This document shows positions 15,113 through 21,664 of a stretch of DNA of 34,996 nt, one piece after another. The translations under genes were made by a program, and so were the position numbers. The DNA is taken from IMG/VR virus record IMGVR_UViG_3300030450_001373, positions 1-34,996 of that record; one strand, given 5' to 3'. Every line of letters begins with the position of its first letter. Within the stretch, counting starts at the first letter, position 1. Source of the DNA: a virus. Under the pieces are notes generated by a model. The model was given only the letters and a program-made list of their open reading frames with translations. It did not search any database and was not told where the DNA came from.

Positions 15113-15433
15113 ATGGCTATAAAAACTATTGCACAATTTAGAACTGAAGCTACTTCTGAAATAGAAAGTGAAAAACCTTTATATGCACAAGTAAAAAATG
15201 AGAGAAGAGAGTTTACTAAGGCAGAATATGACCTAGCTATTGAAGATAGAGCACAGTATAAATTAGACCAACAAGATAATGGATATGTTAGAGATAGACA
15301 AGAAAGTTATCCTGCTTTAGGCGAACAACTTGATCTGTTGTATCACGATATGACAGCAGGTAAAGGCGATAAAACAGGCGAATGGTACAAAGCTGTTAAA
15401 AAAGTTAAAGATGACAATCCGAAACCAAGCTAA
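15113..15433 (+). CDS. Small tail-region protein with Y-P-x-L-G-E-Q-L-D motif
   Basis: 106 residues. The motif R-Q-E-S-Y-P-A-L-G-E-Q-L-D-L-L-Y-H-D matches a widespread phage family (usually Y-P-S-I-G-D-Q-L-D-x-L) encoded after tail fibres, sometimes called a tail fibre assembly or host-specificity accessory protein; the function is not settled. The rest is charged and helical. A perfect ribosome site (AAAGGAG) precedes the ATG. Its stop overlaps the next ATG. Confidence 0.75.
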   Translation: MAIKTIAQFRTEATSEIESEKPLYAQVKNERREFTKAEYDLAIEDRAQYKLDQQDNGYVRDRQESYPALGEQLDLLYHDMTAGKGDKTGEWYKAVKKVKDDNPKPS

Positions 15434-16017
15434 TGAAACTTGATGTAGTAAGAACACAATTCGGAATAGATGCAACCAATGGAATGCTTTTTATTGATGG
15501 AGTGTTTGAATGTTATACATTAGAAGATGAAGTTAGAGATGTAAAAGTTCATTCAGAAACTGCGATTCCTTTAGGGGAATATGAGATCAAGTTAAGAACA
15601 GAAGGCGGATTCCATAGTAAATACACTAAGCGATATGGATCAATGCATAAGGGTATGCTTTGGCTACAAGATGTTCCTAACTTTCAATGGATCTTAGTGC
15701 ATACGGGCAATCAAGATTCTCACACTGCTGGTTGTTTGCTTTTGGGAGAAACTCAACAAGATCTGGATAAAGGAAAAGATGGTTTTATTGGTGGATCTGG
15801 AGATGCTTATAAAAAGGCTTACCCAAAGATCGCTGATGCAATTCTTTCTGGAGATAAAGTAACTATTAGATATTCAGATATAGATCTAGGATCTAAAGAG
15901 TTATCAAATAAATCAAGTGATGATGTTATGCTAACAAGCATGGTAGATGCGAAAATGGATAAAATGCTTAAGGAAATTAAGAATATAAAATCTATTATTA
16001 GCAAGAAAATCGTTTAA
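15433..16017 (+). CDS. DUF5675-family protein, putative cell-wall enzyme of the lysis region
   Basis: 194 residues. Residues 1-150 match the DUF5675 pattern: R-T-Q-F-G-I-D-A-T-N-G-M-L-F-I-D-G, Y-T-L-E-D, I-P-L-G-E-Y-E-I-K-L-R and the H-T-G-N-Q-D-S-H-T-A-G-C-L-L-L-G block with His90, His97 and Cys101. That arrangement recalls the catalytic H-x-C motif of YkuD-like L,D-transpeptidases, so action on peptidoglycan cross-links is plausible but unproven. Residues 155-194 are a charged helical tail. Proximity to holin-like genes fits a lysis role. No signal peptide. Confidence 0.75.
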   Translation: MKLDVVRTQFGIDATNGMLFIDGVFECYTLEDEVRDVKVHSETAIPLGEYEIKLRTEGGFHSKYTKRYGSMHKGMLWLQDVPNFQWILVHTGNQDSHTAGCLLLGETQQDLDKGKDGFIGGSGDAYKKAYPKIADAILSGDKVTIRYSDIDLGSKELSNKSSDDVMLTSMVDAKMDKMLKEIKNIKSIISKKIV

Positions 16018-16037
16018 TAAAAAACTATAATTCTAAC

Positions 16038-16046
16038 TATATAACA
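16038..16046 (+). promoter_or_regulatory. Candidate promoter TATATAACA, copy 1
   Basis: TATATAACA followed by an AT-rich stretch and an AAAGAGGAG ribosome site. The same nine bases occur at 32309-32317 before the portal gene in a similar setting. The TATAAC hexamer (16040-16045) is a reasonable -10; no clear -35 was found. Confidence 0.35.
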
Positions 16047-16068
16047 TATTTCAAAGAGGAGTTCCCTC

Positions 16069-16203
16069 ATGCAAATTCAATGCCCAAAATGCAAAAAAGG
16101 TTTATTATATATTGCTAAAACAAGCAAGTTTGTTTGTGGAAATAAAAAGTGCAAAGATTATAATCGTAGGCAATTTGGTGGTAAAGTTGAGGAGGAAGAG
16201 TAG
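16069..16203 (+). CDS. 44-residue zinc-ribbon miniprotein
   Basis: Begins M-Q-I-Q-C-P-K-C-K-K-G and continues to V-C-G-N-K-K-C-K, giving C-x2-C and C-x4-C pairs 14 residues apart, the layout of a small zinc ribbon. The tail is acidic (E-E-E-E). An excellent ribosome site (AAAGAGGAG) lies before ATG 16069. No family is recognised. It opens the holin region, just downstream of the DUF5675 gene. Confidence 0.78.
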   Translation: MQIQCPKCKKGLLYIAKTSKFVCGNKKCKDYNRRQFGGKVEEEE

Positions 16204-16212
16204 GAGAATTTT

Positions 16213-16425
16213 ATGGCAAATGCAAAAGCATATTGGAAGTTCATGCTGTCAAAAGCATTTAGAACAGGATTGCAAAGTGCGATTTCATTATGGTTGGCTA
16301 ATTCAAGTGGGATAATTGATGCAGATGTTTTTCAATTAGTAGGAGTAGCTTTTTTAACAAGTTTTATAACTGTTATTCAACACGCTTTAGAACAATATAA
16401 GCCAAAAGCCACATACGAAGATTAA
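16213..16425 (+). CDS. Holin, phage r1t type
   Basis: 70 residues with two membrane segments (about 15-29 and 38-57) joined by a short turn, S-S-G-I-I-D-A-D-V-F. The pattern F-R-T-G-L-Q-S-A-I-S-L-W-L-A then D-V-F-Q-L-V-G-V-A-F-L-T-S-F matches r1t-type holins, common in actinophages and lactococcal phages. It would form the inner-membrane lesion that releases endolysin. A ribosome site (AGGAG) precedes it and its stop leads into the next ATG with no gap. Confidence 0.85.
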   Translation: MANAKAYWKFMLSKAFRTGLQSAISLWLANSSGIIDADVFQLVGVAFLTSFITVIQHALEQYKPKATYED

Positions 16426-16647
16426 ATGAATATAAAATTAGATGCGAAAGCCATTGGAGGTGTGATCTCTGCATTAGTGATCTCATTGATCTCATGGCTA
16501 TTTAGATCAGTACAACAATTAACCAATGAAGTAGCAGTATTAAAAGCTGAATTAACTTATGGGAATGATAGATTGGCCGAAGTCTTGACAATAATCAATG
16601 GTCTTTCTGGGGAGATAACAGAAATAATCTGGAAAATCGGCGGTTAG
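16426..16647 (+). CDS. Small membrane protein with coiled coil, possible holin partner
   Basis: 73 residues: one membrane segment at about 10-26 (I-G-G-V-I-S-A-L-V-I-S-L-I-S-W-L-F), then a helical region with heptads (V-A-V-L-K-A-E-L). It follows the r1t-type holin with zero gap, so it may be a holin regulator (antiholin-like) or accessory lysis protein. I do not recognise a family. Confidence 0.72.
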   Translation: MNIKLDAKAIGGVISALVISLISWLFRSVQQLTNEVAVLKAELTYGNDRLAEVLTIINGLSGEITEIIWKIGG

Positions 16648-16655
16648 ATCTTGAA

Positions 16656-18722
16656 ATGTTGTACCGATTCAACAAAATTGTCCGAATATTAATAGTATTA
16701 TTTTTAATAATTCCACCAATATCAGTTCAAGCCGAAGAAACAACAGTAACAGAGAATTTCAATGAGGGGGAAATCAATGAAGATATTACTTTCGTTTATG
16801 GTGGTAGTGATACTGCTGTTGTTGCCGAAACTGATTGTTCTACTGCTCAAATACCCGGATCAATCAATATTGAGGATATGGATTGTCATGGATCAGAATA
16901 TTTTGGATCAGATCGTTACCAATTGGGATTACGCAGTTCAACAGATTCATTTACTATTGCATTCCCTAATTCAGAAACTAAACCAATTACTGAAGTTGGA
17001 TTTCTAACTTTAGCTGTTGATGATGCTAATACAGGAACTGTTTATTATGATGATTCAACTTCTGCAACCTTTAATATAGTTGCAAATGCTAGTGGTAATT
17101 CGCAAGTAACTTTAATTGCACCTAGTGGAACTACGATCAATGAAATTGTGATAGCAGGTGCATCAGATAATCTACAAGATTGGTGGTTGTTTGATAATGT
17201 ATATTATAAATATAATGCTGTTCCTGTAACTACAACCACAACATCTAGTACCACTACTACGACAACTACTACATCTAGTACTACAACAACAACGACTACA
17301 ACTTTACCACCAGAGCCAGAAGAAGAATATATACCACCAGAAACAACAACTACAACTATTCCTGTTGTGATCGTTGAGATAGGTGGAGAAGAAGTAGAAT
17401 ACACACAAACAGAAGTAATTGATGGAACAGTTGAAAGAGATCAAGAAAGATTAGATAATTTAGAAGAATATGGGTGCGAATTAACAAATGCACAAATAGA
17501 AAGAGGAGATTGTGATGTTGAGATCTATGAAGAAGATCTATATGAAGAAGAATTTGATGAAGAAGAACAGGGAGTTCTTGATGACAGCATTATCATATTT
17601 GAAATTCCAGATGAAGATGAGCTTGAAGAATTGGAATTTGAGGATCTTAATGAAGAAGAAATTGAAGATCTGGAAAAACAAATGGAGATTGATGCTAAGG
17701 AAATTGAAATCCTTAATGAAGAAATTGAGTTTATTGAAGAATTATCAGAGGAAGAATTAGAAGAGTTTGTTGAAGTAGTCTTAGAAATTGAAGAATACAT
17801 AGATGATCTTGAAGATTTTGAGGAAATAGAAATTATAATTGAAGAGGAAATAGATTTAATAGATATATTTATAGCTAACGATTTATTCCCACCAGATCCA
17901 GAAGATATAGAAAAAGATTTAGAAAAGATACAAGAGGAGATCATAGAAGATGAAGTTGAAATTGAAGAAATATTTGTTGAAGATGAAGTTGAGATTTATG
18001 AAGATGAAGAACAAGTTGAAGAAACTATATTTGAAATATTTGATATTTTTGATTCGCAAGGATCTATTGAAGAGGAATTATCTGAGGAGATAATAGAAGA
18101 AGAAGTTGCAGAATTAGAAGAAGTTATTGAAGAGATCATTGAAATTCCTATTGTTGAGGAAGATCTATCAGAAGAAGAAGTTAAAGAAGTAATACAAGAA
18201 TATGTTGAGGATCTGGAAACCGAAGAAGTAATAGAAGTCTTAGAAGAAGTTAATGACATTGGAGTTCAAAATCTATCCGAAACCACAGAGGAAACACAGG
18301 AGATCATACAGGAAGTAGTAGAAGAGGCTATTGAAGAAATAGATGAATTAACAGAAGAACAAGTTGAAGTAGTTGCAGAAGTTTTACAAATAGAAACAGA
18401 AGATGTTGAGATTATCGCTGATGCTATAAAATCTGATGAAGTAGTTGCTGAGGCAGTTGAAGAGTATGTTGAAAGAGCTGTTGAAAATAAAGATGTAGAA
18501 AATTACACTCTCGCTGATGTTGTTACAGAAGTACAATACGAAGAATTTTTAGAGAATCCAATAGAAGTGTTTGTTGATTTTGATAATTTAAATGAGATCA
18601 CAATTTCAAATGTAGGAGATGACATGACATCAGATCAGCGTGAAAAAGCTCAAGAAGTTGTAGTGCCTGTTATTTTGACTAGAATAGCATCTATGGCTGC
18701 TTTTATGTTTAGGAGAGGTTAG
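16656..18722 (+). CDS. Large secreted, hyper-acidic surface protein with Thr-rich linker
   Basis: 688 residues. A signal peptide (1-27, R-I-L-I-V-L-F-L-I-I-P-P then V-Q-A-E-E) is followed by a beta-rich domain (about 28-188) ending D-W-W-L-F-D-N-V-Y-Y-K-Y, which resembles jelly-roll or carbohydrate-binding folds. Residues about 189-240 form a T/S linker, and about 270-640 are extremely rich in Glu/Ile/Val, probably long coiled helices. The C-terminus V-P-V-I-L-T-R-I-A-S-M-A-A-F-M-F-R-R-G looks like an anchor. Such architecture is seen in actinobacterial surface proteins. In a phage it may coat the infected cell, block superinfection or act in lysis; I cannot choose. It lies inside the holin region. 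Confidence 0.8.
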   Translation: MLYRFNKIVRILIVLFLIIPPISVQAEETTVTENFNEGEINEDITFVYGGSDTAVVAETDCSTAQIPGSINIEDMDCHGSEYFGSDRYQLGLRSSTDSFTIAFPNSETKPITEVGFLTLAVDDANTGTVYYDDSTSATFNIVANASGNSQVTLIAPSGTTINEIVIAGASDNLQDWWLFDNVYYKYNAVPVTTTTTSSTTTTTTTTSSTTTTTTTTLPPEPEEEYIPPETTTTTIPVVIVEIGGEEVEYTQTEVIDGTVERDQERLDNLEEYGCELTNAQIERGDCDVEIYEEDLYEEEFDEEEQGVLDDSIIIFEIPDEDELEELEFEDLNEEEIEDLEKQMEIDAKEIEILNEEIEFIEELSEEELEEFVEVVLEIEEYIDDLEDFEEIEIIIEEEIDLIDIFIANDLFPPDPEDIEKDLEKIQEEIIEDEVEIEEIFVEDEVEIYEDEEQVEETIFEIFDIFDSQGSIEEELSEEIIEEEVAELEEVIEEIIEIPIVEEDLSEEEVKEVIQEYVEDLETEEVIEVLEEVNDIGVQNLSETTEETQEIIQEVVEEAIEEIDELTEEQVEVVAEVLQIETEDVEIIADAIKSDEVVAEAVEEYVERAVENKDVENYTLADVVTEVQYEEFLENPIEVFVDFDNLNEITISNVGDDMTSDQREKAQEVVVPVILTRIASMAAFMFRRG
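17229..17303 (+). repeat. ACN-type Thr linker repeat with 30-bp period
   Basis: Codons ACA/ACT/ACC/ACG repeat through this segment, and the 11 bases ACATCTAGTAC occur at 17241-17251 and again at 17271-17281, exactly 30 bp apart. It encodes the T/S linker of the secreted protein. Slippage or unequal exchange here would change linker length between variants. Confidence 0.85.
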
Positions 18723-18904
18723 TGCTAAAAAAATTATGGAATTGGCTTTTGAGAGCCATTAAAGAAACTTTGAATTTGAGCTGGACTCTGGTTGGTCTAG
18801 TTATTGCTACTTTAACTCTTACAGGATCAGCTCAACAGGTTACAGGTCTTGCGACTTTAATTACATTAGGTATATGGCTACTTACCATAGGATTTAGAGA
18901 TTAA
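18722..18904 (+). CDS. Small two-segment membrane protein, holin-like
   Basis: 60 residues from GTG 18722, which overlaps the stop of the secreted-protein gene. Two hydrophobic segments (about 20-35, W-T-L-V-G-L-V-I-A-T-L-T-L-T; and 42-56, G-L-A-T-L-I-T-L-G-I-W-L-L-T) follow a basic, amphipathic N-terminus. This is a plausible second holin or a holin antagonist. No family recognised. Confidence 0.7.
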   Translation: MLKKLWNWLLRAIKETLNLSWTLVGLVIATLTLTGSAQQVTGLATLITLGIWLLTIGFRD

Positions 18905-18996
18905 TGGCTTCTGATTGTTGTTACACAAAAAAAATAAATGGAACATGGATTACCATTTGCAATAATAAATATGGATATTATGGCCATGTCAGATAA
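18904..18996 (+). CDS. 30-residue Cys-containing micropeptide
   Basis: ATG 18904 shares the final base of the preceding stop and reads M-A-S-D-C-C-Y-T-K-K-I-N-G-T-W, with a third Cys later and a Tyr/Gly-rich end. The D-C-C start recalls the 13-residue peptide at 5503. Its last 11 bases overlap the next gene's start in another frame, so coupling is expected. Function unknown. Confidence 0.55.
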   Translation: MASDCCYTKKINGTWITICNNKYGYYGHVR

Positions 18997-19171
18997 TGGA
19001 TATACACAGAAAGAAATGTTGGCTTTACTTCTGGAAGGCCAAAAGGATCTAAACAAAAGATTTGATCTATTACATGAGAAAGTAAATCAGAAGATCAGTA
19101 GATCTGAATTATTGGCTTGGACAACAGTTTTAGCAGTCTTAATTGCTGGATTAAGTCAATATATGCCTTAA
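18986..19171 (+). CDS. C-terminally anchored coiled-coil membrane protein, XhlA / holin-like
   Basis: 61 residues from ATG 18986 (M-S-D-N-G-Y-T-Q-K-E-M-L-A-L-L). An earlier in-frame ATG at 18938 would run inside the micropeptide gene without a ribosome site. A helix with coiled-coil heptads (K-D-L-N-K-R-F-D-L-L-H-E-K-V) is followed by a single membrane segment at 42-57. This layout occurs in second holin-like proteins of actinophages and in XhlA-type lysis proteins. It closes the lysis region. Confidence 0.72.
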   Translation: MSDNGYTQKEMLALLLEGQKDLNKRFDLLHEKVNQKISRSELLAWTTVLAVLIAGLSQYMP

Positions 19172-19255
19172 TTTTGCCTTTAATAGCCATTTAGAGCTGT
19201 TTTAAGAGGTATTAATGAGGAATATAGGGGTTTTATTATAAAAGAAATATACAAC

Positions 19256-19291
19256 AATTCCTATACATTATTTAAATCACAGGTTTATAAT
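19256..19291 (+). promoter_or_regulatory. 36-nt repeated promoter, copy 2
   Basis: TATAAT at 19286-19291 with TATACA 18 nt upstream; shares almost all of its 36 positions with the copies at 3997 and 26108. The leader after it (ATTATTAAAAGAAAGGCAAA then ATG) is the same as that of copy 3, so both the promoter and the 23-nt leader are conserved. Confidence 0.87.
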
Positions 19292-19314
19292 GAATTATTA
19301 AAAGAAAGGCAAAA

Positions 19315-19458
19315 ATGAATAACAAAGAAATAACAATAAGATTGAAGAGCTGGGGTTATGAAGATAAAACTTCAACTTTTAAATCACAAGAAGAATTTGA
19401 TAATTTCATGGAACATTGTGAGAATATAGGTGTTTCAAGAGATATAGAAGTAGTCTAA
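19315..19458 (+). CDS. 47-residue accessory protein of unknown function
   Basis: M-N-N-K-E-I-T-I-R-L-K-S-W-G-Y-E-D-K, then F-K-S-Q-E-E-F-D-N-F-M-E-H-C and ending D-I-E-V-V. One beta strand plus one helix is likely. First gene of accessory cassette 2, preceded by the conserved promoter, the conserved leader and a GAAAGG ribosome site. Cassette 1 and cassette 3 start in the same way with unrelated proteins. Confidence 0.78.
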   Translation: MNNKEITIRLKSWGYEDKTSTFKSQEEFDNFMEHCENIGVSRDIEVV

Positions 19459-19553
19459 TGAGTAAAAGTTACACACATCACATAAACTGTTTCAAAAGAA
19501 ATAATTGGAATTGTGAAAAAAAATGTAATGTTAAAAGGGGGAAAAGTGAGTAA
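19458..19553 (+). CDS. 31-residue His/Cys miniprotein
   Basis: ATG 19458 shares a base with the preceding stop and reads M-S-K-S-Y-T-H-H-I-N-C-F-K-R-N-N-W-N-C and E-K-K-C near the end. The H-H-x2-C-x7-C-x3-C spacing would suit a metal site. The 3' end overlaps the GTG start of the next gene, so translation may be coupled. Unknown function; existence inferred from tight packing. Confidence 0.55.
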   Translation: MSKSYTHHINCFKRNNWNCEKKCNVKRGKSE

Positions 19554-19701
19554 GAATACAAAAAAAATTAAGAATGGAAAAGATTTAGCTGATGCGTTTA
19601 GGTCTGATGATATGATTAATAAAGATGTGTTAAATGATCCTGAGAAATTAAAAATAATTGAAAAGGCATTAAAAGGTACAATTTACGAAATAAAGGAATA
19701 A
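19546..19701 (+). CDS. 51-residue basic accessory protein
   Basis: Start GTG 19546 (M-S-K-N-T-K-K-I-K-N-G-K-D-L-A-D) is chosen because AAAAGGGGG lies 5 nt upstream; a start at 19513 would overlap the previous gene without a ribosome site. The N-terminus is Lys-rich, and the middle contains A-F-R-S-D-D-M-I-N-K-D-V-L-N-D-P. Unknown family. Last gene of cassette 2, followed by a strong terminator. Confidence 0.7.
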   Translation: MSKNTKKIKNGKDLADAFRSDDMINKDVLNDPEKLKIIEKALKGTIYEIKE

Positions 19702-19720
19702 TAATTCCTTTCAGTTAGAA

Positions 19721-19751
19721 AAGCCCTCTTAGAGATAAGAGGGTTTTTTTT
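19721..19751 (+). terminator. Rho-independent terminator of accessory cassette 2
   Basis: CCCTCTTA (19724-19731), loop GAGA, then TAAGAGGG (19736-19743): a perfect 8-bp stem with a GNRA-like loop, followed by eight T. It isolates the cassette from the operon that starts at 19859. Confidence 0.95.
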
Positions 19752-19846
19752 ATTTATTAAAAGAATCTAAACTTTTACTTTAGATTTATAAACTTTAAGT
19801 AAAATTCCAGAATTTTCTATTTGTTAAAACAAAGATTTATATTCGC

Positions 19847-19852
19847 TAACAT
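19847..19852 (+). promoter_or_regulatory. -10 box TAACAT, leaderless start
   Basis: TAACAT ends 6 nt before ATG 19859, the same geometry as at 4851 and 21097, and there is no Shine-Dalgarno sequence. The upstream region (19760-19845) is very AT-rich. No good -35 was found. Confidence 0.6.
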
Positions 19853-19858
19853 ATTTGT

Positions 19859-21061
19859 ATGCCTAAGAAAAAAATCGGCACAAAAAAAGATCTACCTCAT
19901 AATGAGGAGTTAGGAAATAATTATTATCCAAGCGGGTGGAAACCTCGTAGATCTTGGGATAATGAATCTAATTCTGGAGAAGTTACTCATATACAAAGCG
20001 GATCTGATGATTTTAAATTCAATAGCTTATTAAATGAATGGGGATTTGATAGTGATCATTTTTTTATTGTTGAAGATTCAATTAAGTTTTCTACATGGCA
20101 AACGCAATTAAAGGGAGGTAAAGTTGAAGATCTTTATGCCTTTAAAGCGACAATTAAAAGAAAAAGTCCTAAACATGATCAATTCTTTAAAGAATTACAA
20201 GATCAAGTTAAGAAAAAAAAGCCTATTAAAGTAAGCCAAAAAAAAGGTAATCTTGCTTATTTCTATATTTGTGCTGATTGGCAGTTTGGAAAAGCTGAAT
20301 TTAATACTGAATGGGGAGTTGATGAAACAGTTGATTATATAAAAGAATCAGTTATTAAAGCTAAAAAAAATATTAAAGATCTAAATAAGATCGGAGAAGT
20401 TGTAGATGAGATATACATAATGGGAATTGGGGATCTGATTGAGGGTGTTTGTCATTTCTATGAACATCAGCCATTCAATATAGAATTAACTAGATCAGAA
20501 CAAGAACATATAGCAAGATTGATGGTTTTAGAGATCTTAGATGGTTTATTACCATTAGCACCAAAGATAGTAATCGGAGGAGTAATTGGTAACCATTCAG
20601 AGTATAGATCAAGCAAAGGACAAGTTAGCACAACAAGATTAGATGGATCAGATTCAACAATATTTCAAATAGTAGGAGAGATTATTGATGGAAGAGAGCG
20701 TTATAAACATGTAAAAGTAATAATTCCAGATGAGTTTTATTTAACTATTGAAGTTAAAAATAAGAGGATCACTTTTTATCATGGCCACCAAACAGGTGGA
20801 GGAGGAAATGCTGAAACTAAATTAATTAATTGGTGGAAAAATCAAGCTATGGCTAGATTACCAGCAGGAACATCTGATCTTTTAATAACAGGGCATTATC
20901 ATCATTTAAGAGTTTTAACTGAAAGAGGAAGATCGTGGATTCAGAGTCCAAGTCTGGATACTTCTTATGAGCTTGAAAGTCGTATGGGATTAACTACTTC
21001 TCATGGTGTTTTAACCTTTACTTTATCGGAAGATGGTTGGGATAATTTAAAGATCTTATAA
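19859..21061 (+). CDS. Calcineurin-like metallophosphatase / nuclease
   Basis: 400 residues. Metal-binding motifs occur in order: C-A-D-W-Q-F-G-K (Asp140, with Gln in place of the usual His), G-D-L-I-E-G (191-196), G-N-H-S-E (244-248), Y-H-G-H (307-310) and G-H-Y-H-H (345-349). This is the metallophosphoesterase superfamily, which includes SbcD / Mre11-like nucleases; actinophages carry similar proteins of uncertain role. The first 130 residues are basic and may bind DNA. It begins an operon with an ATG directly at a predicted transcription start. Confidence 0.88.
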   Translation: MPKKKIGTKKDLPHNEELGNNYYPSGWKPRRSWDNESNSGEVTHIQSGSDDFKFNSLLNEWGFDSDHFFIVEDSIKFSTWQTQLKGGKVEDLYAFKATIKRKSPKHDQFFKELQDQVKKKKPIKVSQKKGNLAYFYICADWQFGKAEFNTEWGVDETVDYIKESVIKAKKNIKDLNKIGEVVDEIYIMGIGDLIEGVCHFYEHQPFNIELTRSEQEHIARLMVLEILDGLLPLAPKIVIGGVIGNHSEYRSSKGQVSTTRLDGSDSTIFQIVGEIIDGRERYKHVKVIIPDEFYLTIEVKNKRITFYHGHQTGGGGNAETKLINWWKNQAMARLPAGTSDLLITGHYHHLRVLTERGRSWIQSPSLDTSYELESRMGLTTSHGVLTFTLSEDGWDNLKIL

Positions 21062-21073
21062 TTTAATCTAAGA

Positions 21074-21102
21074 TTGCATTAAATTCAATCTATGCTTAAA
21101 AT
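21074..21102 (+). promoter_or_regulatory. Promoter TTGCAT-17-TAAAAT, leaderless start
   Basis: TTGCAT at 21074-21079 is 17 nt before TAAAAT at 21097-21102, a near-ideal vegetative promoter. The hexamer ends 6 nt before ATG 21109, so the transcript would begin at the codon. It is the best-formed promoter of the leaderless class in the window. Confidence 0.72.
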
Positions 21103-21108
21103 GAATAT

Positions 21109-21297
21109 ATGGCGAAAGAAATAGTAGCTATTGAAAATACAGGAGGGTTGGCTAAGTTAGTCATTAAAGAGGGGGATTCCTTTTCTTCAATGTCTATGCC
21201 TAATGGTATATTACATATAGAGCCAATTGAAGTTGATGATGATAGGAATACTTTTAGCCCTGCAACTGACTTGTTATCCAGTAGATCAAGAGCTTAA
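21109..21297 (+). CDS. Small protein of unknown function overlapping the transglycosylase gene
   Basis: 62 residues: M-A-K-E-I-V-A-I-E-N-T-G-G-L-A-K-L-V-I-K then mixed polar. Beta-rich start, C-terminus Ser/Arg-rich. The last 62 bases overlap the next gene in another frame. It has no ribosome site but a good promoter at leaderless distance, which supports it being translated. No family is recognised. Confidence 0.65.
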   Translation: MAKEIVAIENTGGLAKLVIKEGDSFSSMSMPNGILHIEPIEVDDDRNTFSPATDLLSSRSRA

Positions 21298-21655
21298 TAC
21301 AAATAATTTTCACGAAACAATTAATTGTTTTAAAGGAAATAAACAGGTAGCTGTTGTTAGTAGTTGGACACCTCTAATACAAAATCATTTTAAAGAAGAA
21401 GATCAAAGAAGAGCTTTAAGGATAATTTATTGCGAATCAACAGGAAGATCTGATGCAGTTGGAATAAATAAAGATGGATCTAAAGATGTTGGCTTGTGGC
21501 AGTTTAATGATCACACTTGGGATTGGTTAAAAAATAAGTTAAATATAACAAGCCCAAGAACAGATCCAATAATTTCTACAAAAGTTGCTAAATGGCTTGT
21601 TTATAATGATGGTTGGTATCATTGGAATAGTAGCAAACATTGTTGGGGAGATTAG
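21236..21655 (+). CDS. Secreted lytic transglycosylase-like endolysin
   Basis: 139 residues from ATG 21236; a TTG at 21227 is a possible earlier start. A hydrophobic leader (M-M-I-G-I-L-L-A-L-Q-L-T-C) suggests export or a lipoprotein-like anchor. The catalytic core reads R-I-I-Y-C-E-S-T-G-R-S-D-A (Glu67), then V-G-L-W-Q-F-N-D-H-T-W-D-W-L and W-Y-H-W-N-S-S-K-H-C-W, the SLT / resuscitation-like fold seen in actinobacteria and their phages. It would cleave peptidoglycan glycan strands at lysis or entry. It lies well away from the holin genes. Confidence 0.85.
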   Translation: MMIGILLALQLTCYPVDQELNTNNFHETINCFKGNKQVAVVSSWTPLIQNHFKEEDQRRALRIIYCESTGRSDAVGINKDGSKDVGLWQFNDHTWDWLKNKLNITSPRTDPIISTKVAKWLVYNDGWYHWNSSKHCWGD

Positions 21656-21664
21656 GAGAGATAA

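Noticed and set aside
16777-17007. Hydrophobic frame M-K-I-L-L-S-F-M-V-V-V-I-L-L-L-L inside the secreted protein gene, preceded by GAGGGGG
   Set aside because: It lies fully inside a well-supported gene in another frame, and its hydrophobic run comes from GTT/GTA-rich codons for Val and Gly. The G-run is part of the overlapping codons. A holin-like nested gene cannot be excluded but lacks support.
17241-17303. Possible short repeat array (CRISPR-like 30-bp period)
   Set aside because: The period is in frame and encodes a T/S linker; there are no unique spacers and no cas genes.
17525-17944. Long Ser-rich open frame on the minus strand
   Set aside because: It is the antisense of the Glu-rich codons (GAA/GAG read as Ser and Phe codons) of the secreted protein gene. 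No start signals, and low complexity explains the openness.
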